A stretch of DNA of 64,000 nt, taken from positions 2,480,001-2,544,000 of the forward strand of contig NZ_VFPH01000002.1 of assembly GCF_006717045.1 (NCBI RefSeq). Reading direction: 5' to 3'. The translations under genes were made by a program, and so were the position numbers. Under the pieces are notes generated by a model. That model was given only the letters and a program-made list of their open reading frames with translations. It ran no database searches and was not told the DNA's origin. Origin of the DNA: Pseudonocardia cypriaca (GTDB lineage Bacteria; Actinomycetota; Actinomycetes; Mycobacteriales; Pseudonocardiaceae). The number at the start of each line of letters is the position of its first letter. Position 1 is the stretch's first letter. This document shows positions 23,503 through 31,193 of this stretch, piece after piece.

Positions 23503-25308
23503 GTGACGGTGTCCGATGCCATTCAGCTCATCGACGTCGCTCGCAAGGCGACCGAGGCCTACGGGCGGCCGGATCTCAAGGCCAAGCTGACCCGCACGAA
23601 GGAGCGGTTGTCCGACCCGAGCGTGCGGGTGCTCGTCGTCGGGGAGTTCAAGCAGGGCAAGAGCCTGCTGGTCAACTCGCTCGTGTCGGCGTCGGTGTGC
23701 CCGGTGGACGACGACGTCGCCACCGCGGTGCCGACGATGGTGCGGCACGCAGCCGCGCCGACGGCCACCCTGGTCCGGGAGCCGGCCGGCGGTGGGGAAC
23801 CGGAACGGACCCAGATCCCGATCGGGGAGCTGGCCAAGCACGTCTCCGAGTCCGGTAACCCGGACAACCGCCAGCGGATCTCGTACGCGGAGGTGGGGCT
23901 GCCCCGCTCGCTGCTCGCCGGCGGGCTGGTGCTCGTCGACACGCCGGGCGTCGGCGGTCTCGGGTCGGCGCACGGCGCCGCGACGATGGCGGCGATCGCG
24001 GGTGCCGACGCCGTGGTGCTGGTGTCCGACGCGGCGCAGGAGTACACGAAGCCGGAGCTCGACTTCCTGGCGACCGCGATGCAGATGTGCCCGAACGTCG
24101 TCGCGGTGCTCACCAAGATCGACCTGTACCCGGCGTGGCGGCGGATCGCCGACCTCGACCGGGCCCACCTCGCCGCGGCCGGCGTCACCACCGAGCTGAT
24201 CCCGATCTCCTCGGCGGTCCGCCAGCTCGCGTTGCGCACGAAGAACAAGGAGCTGAACGAGGAGTCCGGCTACCCCGTGCTCGTCAGCTACCTGCGCGAT
24301 CGGGTGCTCGGCCAGGCCGAGCAGCTCGCCCGCCGTTCCACCGGCCAGGACATCTCCTCCGTCTGCGAGCAGCTGAGCACGACGATGCGCGCCGAGCTCA
24401 GCGCGCAGGAGAACCCGGAGAAAGCCCACGAGCTGGTGGCCCGGCTGGAGAAGGCGCGGACCGCAGCCACCGGGCTCAAGGAGCGCACAGCGCGCTGGCA
24501 AGTCACCCTCAACGACGCCATCGCCGACCTGTCCTCCGACGTCGACCACGACCTGCGCGACCGGCTCCGCACGGTGATGCGGGAGGCCGAGACGCTCGCC
24601 GACGACGCCGACCCCGCCGACGTGTGGGACCAGCTCGCGAAGTGGGTGCAGCACCAGGTCACCTGCGCCGCGTCGGCCAACTTCGTCTGGGCGAGCGAGC
24701 GTGCCGGTGCCCTCGCGCGCCGGGTGGCCGCGCTGTTCGCCGAGGACGGGCAGGTCGCCCTCCCCGACCTGCCCGTTGCCACGGCCGGCCCCGCGCCCCG
24801 GGTCGCGGCGCTGGAGCCACCCGACATCCAGCGGATGAGGTTCGGCGAGGCGGTCCTCACCGGGATGCGCGGCGGGTACGGGGGCGCGCTGATGTTCTTC
24901 ATGCCGCTCAGCCTCATCCCGGGGCTCGCCATCGCCGCGCCGTTCGCAGCGATCGGCGGCGCGCTGCTCCTGGGGGGCAAGCAGCTCAAGGAGGAGAAGC
25001 AGCGGGCGCTGCAACGGCGGAAGGCCGAGGCCAAGATGCTCGTCCGCAAGCACATCGACGAGGTCCAGTTCCAGGTCGGCAAGGACTCCAAGGACCTGTT
25101 GCGGCGCACCCACCGCACGTTGCGGGACCACTTCACGGCCCTCGCCGAGGAGATGCAGACGTCGATGGCCGAGTCGGTGGCGGCGGCGCAGAGCGCGGTG
25201 AAGGCCACCCAGTCCGAACGCGGCACCCGGATCGGTGACCTCAAGGCGGAGCTCGAGCGCGTCGAGCACCTCGCCAACCGGGCTCGCGCCCTGATGGAGG
25301 CATCGTGA
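23503..25308 (+). CDS. iniA: dynamin-like GTPase IniA
   Basis: A 601-aa bacterial dynamin-like protein. GTPase motifs: G1 GEFKQGKS (residues 47-54), a G2 Thr in VATAVPTMV, G3 DTPG (about 146-149) and G4 TKID. Long helical stalk regions follow (EKAHELVARLEKARTAATGLKERTARWQ). A hydrophobic paddle at about 455-492 (GGALMFFMPLSLIPGLAIAAPFAAIGGALLLGG) is suited to membrane insertion, and a coiled C-terminus ends the protein. Mycobacterial IniA (640 aa) is a membrane-remodelling dynamin. GTG 23503 was chosen because GAGGGGG lies 5 nt upstream. It overlaps iniC by 4 bp. Confidence 0.9.
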   Translation: MTVSDAIQLIDVARKATEAYGRPDLKAKLTRTKERLSDPSVRVLVVGEFKQGKSLLVNSLVSASVCPVDDDVATAVPTMVRHAAAPTATLVREPAGGGEPERTQIPIGELAKHVSESGNPDNRQRISYAEVGLPRSLLAGGLVLVDTPGVGGLGSAHGAATMAAIAGADAVVLVSDAAQEYTKPELDFLATAMQMCPNVVAVLTKIDLYPAWRRIADLDRAHLAAAGVTTELIPISSAVRQLALRTKNKELNEESGYPVLVSYLRDRVLGQAEQLARRSTGQDISSVCEQLSTTMRAELSAQENPEKAHELVARLEKARTAATGLKERTARWQVTLNDAIADLSSDVDHDLRDRLRTVMREAETLADDADPADVWDQLAKWVQHQVTCAASANFVWASERAGALARRVAALFAEDGQVALPDLPVATAGPAPRVAALEPPDIQRMRFGEAVLTGMRGGYGGALMFFMPLSLIPGLAIAAPFAAIGGALLLGGKQLKEEKQRALQRRKAEAKMLVRKHIDEVQFQVGKDSKDLLRRTHRTLRDHFTALAEEMQTSMAESVAAAQSAVKATQSERGTRIGDLKAELERVEHLANRARALMEAS

Positions 25309-26798
25309 CCGCGGCGGCCGGGGGCGGCTCCCCCGTGCTCCGGGACTCCGTCCGTGCGGTGCTGCGGCGTGCGGTCGAGACCTACCGGGACAGCCCGGAC
25401 GCCCTCCGCTGGCTGCGCCACCACCTGGACCGCTACGACGAGCCGCTGCGCCTGGCCATCGCGGGCAAGGTGAAGGCCGGCAAGTCGACGCTCCTCAACG
25501 CGCTCGTCGGGGAGGAGATCGCCCCGACCGACGCGGGCGAGTGCACGCGCGTCGTCACGTGGTACCAGGACGGCCACGCCCCCGCCGTGACGCTGTACCC
25601 GCACAGCAGCCCGCCCCGTCCGCTGCGGATCGCGCGCGATGACGGCGCCCTGCAGATCGAGATGGGCGTGCCGGCGGACACGGTGGACCGGCTGGAGGTC
25701 ACCTGGCCGTCGGCCAGCCTGCGTGCCACCACGCTGATCGACACCCCGGGCATCGCCTCGCTGTCCCTGGACGTCTCGGCCCGCAGCGAACGGTTCCTCG
25801 CCCCCGAGGACGCGCCGTCGGCCGCCGACGCCGTGCTGTACCTGATGCGCCACCTGCACTCGGCCGACATGCGGTTCCTCGAGTCCTTCCACGACAAGGG
25901 CGTCGCGCGGGCGGCCCCGGTCAACACCATCGCCGTGCTGTCGCGCGCCGACGAGATCGGCGTCGGCCGCGTCGACGCACTGCGCTCGGCCCGCGTGATC
26001 GCAGCGCGCTACCGGTCCGACGAGACGCTGCGCGCGTTCTGCCAGACCGTCGTCCCCGTGGCCGGACTGCTCGCGGTCACCGGTCGCACCATGCGCCAGG
26101 ACGAGTTCGCGGCGCTGACCAAGCTGGCCGCCCTCCCGCCGGAGCAGCTGGACGCCCTGCTGCTCACCGTCGACCGCTTCGTCACCTCCGACGACGGCAC
26201 CGAGCTCCCGACCGCGACCCGCGCGAAGCTGCTCGAACGGTTCGGGATGTTCGGCCTGCGGCTGTCGACCACCCTCATCCGGCAGGGTGTCGCCGACTCC
26301 TCGGCGCTCGCCGCCGAGCTGGTGCAGCGCAGCGGGCTCGTCGAGCTGCGCGAGGTGCTCGCCAGCCAGTTCTCCCAGCGCCGGGACGTGCTGAAGGCGC
26401 GCTCGGCCCTCATCGCCCTCGACCTGGTGCTGCGCCGCGAGCCCCGGCCGACCGCGGCGCCGCTCGTCGTCGACGTCGAGCGGATCCTCGCGGGCGCGCA
26501 CGAGTTCGCCGAGCTACGGCTGCTGTCCGACCTGCGCGGCCGGGTCCTGCGGCCCCCGAAGGATCAGGCCGGGGAAGCGGAGCGGCTCATCGGCGGCGAC
26601 GGGAACGCACCCAACCAGCGACTCGGCCTCCCACCGGACGCCGCCCGGGACGAACTGCGCGCCGCCGCACTCGACCGGCTGACGGTGTGGCGACGGCGCG
26701 CGGAGAGCCCGCTGGCCAGCCGGGCCATGGCCAACGCCGCACGCGTGGTGGTACGGAGCTGCGAGGGCATCCTCGCGGGGCTCGACCAGCGGCTGTAG
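25305..26798 (+). CDS. iniC: dynamin-like GTPase IniC
   Basis: A 497-aa dynamin-family GTPase, almost the same length as mycobacterial IniC (493 aa). G1 is GKVKAGKS (residues 54-61), G2 lies in GECTRVVTWY, G3 is DTPG (about 146-149), G4-like SRADEIG near 211. No long hydrophobic paddle is evident, unlike IniA, which supports a heteromeric pair where IniA inserts into the membrane. GTG 25305 overlaps the iniA stop (GTGA), so production is coupled. The gene ends before a 0.7-kb structured gap. Confidence 0.9.
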   Translation: MTAAAGGGSPVLRDSVRAVLRRAVETYRDSPDALRWLRHHLDRYDEPLRLAIAGKVKAGKSTLLNALVGEEIAPTDAGECTRVVTWYQDGHAPAVTLYPHSSPPRPLRIARDDGALQIEMGVPADTVDRLEVTWPSASLRATTLIDTPGIASLSLDVSARSERFLAPEDAPSAADAVLYLMRHLHSADMRFLESFHDKGVARAAPVNTIAVLSRADEIGVGRVDALRSARVIAARYRSDETLRAFCQTVVPVAGLLAVTGRTMRQDEFAALTKLAALPPEQLDALLLTVDRFVTSDDGTELPTATRAKLLERFGMFGLRLSTTLIRQGVADSSALAAELVQRSGLVELREVLASQFSQRRDVLKARSALIALDLVLRREPRPTAAPLVVDVERILAGAHEFAELRLLSDLRGRVLRPPKDQAGEAERLIGGDGNAPNQRLGLPPDAARDELRAAALDRLTVWRRRAESPLASRAMANAARVVVRSCEGILAGLDQRL

Positions 26799-27022
26799 AT
26801 CGTTCACGGCCATGATCAGCAAGCTGGCCGCGTACTGCCCAGGACCGCTGGTCACGACCTCGGCGGGCGTTCCGCGGAATGCAGGGGTGTCGTTGTGGTG
26901 GGAACCGTTCCGGTGGGCGCGCCGTTCCGGCTCTGGCCTCCCGGCGCTCGCTTCCGCCCCCCGGGCGCCCGATTGGTGCCGGGTTGGTCTCGCCCGGCCA
27001 TGCAGGATTGGCTGAGGATGAG

Positions 27023-27076
27023 GGTCGGGACCACCGCAGGTCGCGTGGCACCCTGGGCGGCGGTGTTGTCCCGACC
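27023..27076. repeat. two-step hairpin in the iniC/LuxR gap
   Basis: GGTCGGGAC (27023-27031) pairs with GTCCCGACC (27068-27076). Just inside, CACCGC (27032-27037) pairs with GCGGTG (27060-27065), leaving a 22-nt loop. Fifteen perfect base pairs in total. Confidence 0.65.
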
Positions 27077-27140
27077 GCCGTGCCCCCGCGTCGGGGACGG
27101 CCGTCCACGCAACCACGGAATTCGGTAGTGAACCCAACGC

Positions 27141-27166
27141 GGCCCCCCTGACAAAGGCGAGGGGCC
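27141..27166. terminator. short GC hairpin, possible terminator
   Basis: GGCCCC (27141-27146) and GGGGCC (27161-27166) form a GC stem followed by CCGGAAATA. It may terminate transcription from iniC or the opposite strand. Confidence 0.35.
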
Positions 27167-27400
27167 CCGGAAATAGGCGACTCACCCGAGAGACCGGCAG
27201 CGGGAGGGATCGCCGGGAGGCCCGAGCCGGGAACGGCGCGCCCACCGCGGCTTCCTGACCAGGCCAACTCGACGGGAACCGATCAACAAACGCAGGGACC
27301 GCACCGGTCGGACGACCATGATTCGAACTGGAGGTTGTCCACGGTCGTCCCCACGACCATGGAGACCCGACACACCGGGTCTTGACCACCAAGATCACGT

Positions 27401-27446
27401 GTATCGGTTGCTCACGGCTGTCGGCACAGCCATAGCGAACCGATAC
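27401..27446. repeat. long hairpin 75 bp downstream of the LuxR-regulator stop
   Basis: GTATCGGTT (27401-27409) pairs with AACCGATAC (27438-27446). GCT/AGC and GGCTGT (27416-27421)/ACAGCC (27426-27431) extend it inwards with a small internal loop, a one-base bulge and a CGGC tetraloop. Eighteen base pairs in all. It could be the convergent terminator or part of a structured RNA. Confidence 0.7.
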
Positions 27447-27521
27447 TCCGGATCATGGTCACGGCCACCGCCGAACGGGCCACGGTGGGAGCACCGAGCG
27501 GAACTCCCGGTGTACCAGCGG

Positions 27522-30116
27522 CTACTTGCCCTCGTCGACCAACATGCGGAGGTGGGCGAAGAGCTCACCGCGGCTGCCGGAGCCCAGCCGTTGCCGCATC
27601 CGCGCCACGTGGTTCTCGACGGTCTTCGCGGAGATGAACAGCTGCTCGCCGATCTGCTTGTAGGTGAGCCCGGACAGGACGAGCTCGGCGACCTCCCGCT
27701 CCCGCCCGCTGATCGCGCCGGCTGCGCTGTCCGTGCTCTGCTGCTCCGGGACCTTCACGCGACGTACCGGCTGGGCTCGGCCGGGTGCGGCTTCCGCGGG
27801 CGCTGCGCTGGGCGCCGCCTCGGCACCGGCCTGCAGGGCGCGGGCGCAACCGAGCAGGGCGTTCATGCTCTTGCGGTCCCGGCAGCGGATGGCCGCCTGG
27901 CTGGCGAGCCGCCCACCTTCCCAGCTGAGACCGGCCGAATGCAGACCCCGTGCGGCGGATTCCACCGCGTCGGCGTCGACGTCGCCCGCGAGGCTCCGCA
28001 GCCACTCCCGCCCGGCCCCGGCCACCGCCGTGGCGTACCTGCTGGTGGGGGCGGTGCGGTCCAACGCGGCCGCGTGCCGCTGCGCGGTGGCGCCGGCATT
28101 GGAAGCGATCGCGGCCTGCAGCCCGGACCAGTGCAACGCCACCGCCCACAGCGGCGGCTTGCCCAGCCGGTCGAGCAGCGCCTCGGCCTCGTCGAGGTAC
28201 GGCTGCACCCAGCCCTGCTCGTTCAGGCGGGCCGCGCCGACCACGAGCTCGCCGAGCGGCTGCAGCGAGTACAGGTCGACGGGGTGCCGGACGACGGCTT
28301 CGCGGGCCCGGCGCCATCCGGCGAGCAGCCCGGCGAGGTCGCCCGCCCGGCGCGCGAGCCCGACGTCGAGCGCGGCGGCCAGCAGCTCGTCCCGCGGCTC
28401 CAGCCGTCCCGGGTCCGACGCCGACTGCAGCAGGGCCCTCGCCTGGACGCTGGCCCCGCGGTGCATCGCGACCAGCGCCTGCAGCAGGAGGTGCCGGGCC
28501 GCGACCACGCGACCGCCCAGCTCCGCGGCGACGGCCTGGCCCAGCACGGACTGGGCGACGTCCAGCTCCCCGCAGTGGATCGCGACCAGCGCGGCCAGCG
28601 CGGCGGGGCTGTCCGGCAGCAACGCCGCCCGCCCGGACGCCTCCAGCAGCGCGGCCGCACGCGTGAGCTGGGAGAGCGCGGCCGTTGGCGTGCCGGCGAC
28701 CGTGTCGTGGATGCCGTGGGCGAGCAGCGCCTCGGCGCCGGCCAGCACGGTGGGCAACCGGCCGGACGTCGCGTCCAGGATCTCCCGGGCCTCGTCGAGC
28801 GCCCCGATGCCGACGAGCGCCGGCACCGCGAGCAGGGTGGGGCCGCCGAACGGCTGCGTGGCGAGCCACCGGTACAGCTCGGCGCTGCGGCTGAGCATGC
28901 CGCGGTGCGCGAGCACCGCCGCGGCCACCTCCACGGCCCGCCGCGCCGCGGCGCCGTCCACCGCCGCCGGTTCGGCGAGCACCTGGTCGGCCCGCCGCAG
29001 CGCGGCGTCCAGGTCGCCGACGAGCAACGCGGCCTCGGCCCGCCGCGCGGCGAGTGCCAGCGGAGGCGCTCCGGCCTCGACCGCGGCGGCGAACAGGTCC
29101 GCCGCGACGGGCAGGCACTCCCGCAGCGCCTCGTCGCCAGCGCGTTCGAACGCGCTGGCCACCCGCGCGCCGGTCGCCCCGCTGCCGATCAGGCCCCGCG
29201 CGGCGACGAGCACACTGCCACCGGCGTCGAGCTGGATCTCGGCCAGCCTGCGCTGGAGCACGAGCCGGTGGGCGGCCGGGACCACCCGCTGCATCGCGTG
29301 CCGCAACAGCGGCACGACCGCGCCGTCGGTCGCCATCAGACCGGTGGCCGCAGCCTGGTCCAGCAGCTCCCCCACCGCGCCGGGGGGCACGTCGAGCAGC
29401 GCGCCGAGCACCTCGGGGTCGAGGGGCGCGCCGACGGTGCGTCCCAGCAGCAGCTCGCGGACGGCCACCGGCTGCGCGTCGATCTCGTACCCCAACTGCC
29501 GGACGACGGCGGTGGGCGGCTCACCCGCGGACCCGAGCCGGTCGAGAGCCCGGTCGTCGCGCAGTCCCACGAGCAGCCGGTCGACGAGGTCGGGCGAACC
29601 ACCGGTCTGCTCGAACACCAGGTCCACCAGCTCGGCGGTGGGTCGCTCGCCCAGCAGGAGGTTCGAGCGGGCGGCGACGCCGGGGCGGTCGAGCGGCCCC
29701 AGCACGACCGGGCCGCGGCCGGCCCCGAACGCGACGGCGATCGAGGCGAGCGGGCCACCGCGCGGCCATGGCCGGTGGGCGAGCACGACCTGGGACCCGG
29801 GTTCGGCGGCCCAGGCCCGCACCCGTTCCAACGCCTCGTCGTCGAGCTTGTGGGCGTCGTCGACGAGCAGAGCAGCGTTCGGGTCGAACGGCTCGTCGGG
29901 TCCGGGGACGTCGCGCCGCACCGTGACCCCGGCGGCCCCGTAGAGCGCCTCCAGCACGCCGAGCAGCACGGACTTGCCGCTGCCGCCCGGTCCGACGACC
30001 ACCCTGCGGCGCTCCGTCCTGGGCGCCGAGGCGACCTCCCGGTAGAGCCTGCGGGCGGCGGGTGCGCCGGCGAGCGCGCTGTCGGAGGCAGCGCCCTCGG
30101 ACTTCACTGCGGTCAT
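27522..30116 (-). CDS. large ATPase-LuxR regulator, IniR-like
   Basis: An 864-aa LAL/MalT-type regulator. Walker A is VVGPGGSGKSVLLG near residue 40, and Walker B is NAALLVDDAHKLDDEAL. A long helical TPR-like middle follows, then a C-terminal LuxR helix-turn-helix (SGREREVAELVLSGLTYKQIGEQLFISAKTVENHVARMRQRLG). Mycobacterial IniR (Rv0339c, about 830 aa), the activator of iniBAC, has the same size and position, transcribed towards the iniBAC genes. It probably senses an envelope signal and activates the island. ATG 30116 is preferred; in-frame GTGs at 30119 and 30143 are possible. Confidence 0.88.
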   Translation of the reverse strand: MTAVKSEGAASDSALAGAPAARRLYREVASAPRTERRRVVVGPGGSGKSVLLGVLEALYGAAGVTVRRDVPGPDEPFDPNAALLVDDAHKLDDEALERVRAWAAEPGSQVVLAHRPWPRGGPLASIAVAFGAGRGPVVLGPLDRPGVAARSNLLLGERPTAELVDLVFEQTGGSPDLVDRLLVGLRDDRALDRLGSAGEPPTAVVRQLGYEIDAQPVAVRELLLGRTVGAPLDPEVLGALLDVPPGAVGELLDQAAATGLMATDGAVVPLLRHAMQRVVPAAHRLVLQRRLAEIQLDAGGSVLVAARGLIGSGATGARVASAFERAGDEALRECLPVAADLFAAAVEAGAPPLALAARRAEAALLVGDLDAALRRADQVLAEPAAVDGAAARRAVEVAAAVLAHRGMLSRSAELYRWLATQPFGGPTLLAVPALVGIGALDEAREILDATSGRLPTVLAGAEALLAHGIHDTVAGTPTAALSQLTRAAALLEASGRAALLPDSPAALAALVAIHCGELDVAQSVLGQAVAAELGGRVVAARHLLLQALVAMHRGASVQARALLQSASDPGRLEPRDELLAAALDVGLARRAGDLAGLLAGWRRAREAVVRHPVDLYSLQPLGELVVGAARLNEQGWVQPYLDEAEALLDRLGKPPLWAVALHWSGLQAAIASNAGATAQRHAAALDRTAPTSRYATAVAGAGREWLRSLAGDVDADAVESAARGLHSAGLSWEGGRLASQAAIRCRDRKSMNALLGCARALQAGAEAAPSAAPAEAAPGRAQPVRRVKVPEQQSTDSAAGAISGREREVAELVLSGLTYKQIGEQLFISAKTVENHVARMRQRLGSGSRGELFAHLRMLVDEGK

Positions 30117-30267
30117 CACGGTCCGGCCGCCACTGATGTGCACCGCAGCATGCCCTCCCGTGTCGATACCGTCGTCCGTCGCCGTACCTGACGTGTCGCT
30201 GCGAACCCGGGGAAGCCCGATGAGAGTAGCGACCCGACCTGGTACAGGAGACGGCCGAACGGGCCCT

Positions 30268-30291
30268 GATACACAGTGCGCGCGGTGTATC
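30268..30291. promoter_or_regulatory. GATACAC inverted repeat upstream of the LuxR regulator
   Basis: GATACAC (30268-30274) and GTGTATC (30285-30291), 10 bp apart, lie in the 198-bp gap between the small acidic gene and the regulator gene, both on the minus strand. A possible operator for regulator expression. Confidence 0.4.
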
Positions 30292-30314
30292 CCTCGGATG
30301 CCGCGCTCGAGGCG

Positions 30315-31001
30315 TTAGCTCACCGGGAAAGGCTCGCCGGGGTCGTCCGCGCCCGCAGGGACACCGGGGTCGGGAATGCCCCCGTCGATGGGACCGTCGT
30401 CGAACGTGTCGTCGGTGTCGGCCGCGTCGGTCGGCTGCGCCGCGAACGGGTCGTCCTGCGCGAGGTCGGGAAGGTCCTCGTCCGCCTGACCGGCCGTGGC
30501 GTCGTCGAGTTCGACGATCTCGTGGGACGCGGTCTCGCCGGGAGCGTCCATGAAGGCCGCGCCCTGGCCGGGGTCGGTGTCGAGGTCCGTGTCGAGGTCC
30601 GCGTCGAGATCGATCTCCGAGTCGAGATCGTCGTCGAGCTCGGTGTCGGCGTCCAGGTCGGCGCTGTCCAGGTCGGGGTCGTCCAGGTCGCTCTCGGTGG
30701 TGCCGAGCGTCTCGTAGCCGACGACGTCGAGGTGCTCGTTCTGGGCGAGCTCGCGCAGGTAGCGGTCGGCGTGCTCCTCGGGGGTCTCACCGGGCTGCTG
30801 CGGCGGCGGGACGAGCGCGGGTGCCGGCCCGTCGGCCGATGCGAAGTCGGCGCGGAGGTTGTCGAGGAAGATGGGGAGGAGCTCGGCGACCTCGGCCGCG
30901 CTGAACCCGTGCGCGTGCGCAATCACGGACGGACTGGTCCCGGGACTGTCCAGGATCATCCGCGTGACCTCCCAGATGGAGGCGCTCGGCTCAGCAGACA
31001 C
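30315..31001 (-). CDS. small acidic protein with IniB-like N-terminal domain
   Basis: A 228-aa protein. Residues 5-50 (IWEVTRMILDSPGTSPSVIAHAHGFSAAEVAELLPIFLDNL) share the helical 'xSPG..., AxxHG/DxTxxEVAE' pattern of the IniB N-terminus. The remainder is extremely acidic and Asp/Leu-rich (for example DTELDDDLDSEIDLDADLDT), with no Cys and no membrane segment. M. tuberculosis has a small gene (Rv0340) between iniR and iniB; this may be its counterpart, placed on the other side here. It is divergent from the Hsp70 gene and upstream of the regulator on the same strand. Function unknown. Confidence 0.75.
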   Translation of the reverse strand: MSAEPSASIWEVTRMILDSPGTSPSVIAHAHGFSAAEVAELLPIFLDNLRADFASADGPAPALVPPPQQPGETPEEHADRYLRELAQNEHLDVVGYETLGTTESDLDDPDLDSADLDADTELDDDLDSEIDLDADLDTDLDTDPGQGAAFMDAPGETASHEIVELDDATAGQADEDLPDLAQDDPFAAQPTDAADTDDTFDDGPIDGGIPDPGVPAGADDPGEPFPVS

Positions 31002-31193
31002 GTGGCAACCCTACGAAGTGCGGGGCGCGTCGCAATCAGGGATGCGACGGATTCGGAACGTGCCCGCACCGGACCCCGGTGGCCGTCCGCCTTGGGGGGT
31101 TTAGGGGATCCGACCGCGACTTGCGGTCCGGGGGATGACCGCGGCCATGCGGCCATGGAGGCTCCGATCGGAACGGGCGTAGGGGGCCAACCC

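Larger units (their letters stand above)
26799..27521. other. gene-free, hairpin-rich gap between iniC and the LuxR regulator
   Basis: 723 bp between two convergent stops with no credible coding frame: open frames here have no family resemblance and high Arg/Pro/Ser. It contains at least three strong hairpins (listed separately) and inverted CCATGATC (26810-26817)/GATCATGG (27451-27458) near its ends. It could encode a structured RNA or be a repeat-derived insertion. Confidence 0.6.

Noticed and set aside
27313..27345. TTCGAA-containing stretch suggestive of a tRNA T-arm
   Set aside because: Flanking bases do not pair into a T-stem and no D-arm, anticodon arm or acceptor stem can be drawn on either strand.
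26514..27398. Minus-strand frame of about 290 codons across the iniC 3' end and the following gap
   Set aside because: Composition is Arg/Ser/Pro-rich, it overlaps iniC antisense, and no domain is visible; the gap is better read as non-coding.
27318..30191. Very long plus-strand open frame (over 950 codons) across the LuxR regulator gene
   Set aside because: It is antisense to a protein with clear ATPase and LuxR motifs; its translation is Arg/Gln/Gly-rich with no family features, an effect of high GC.
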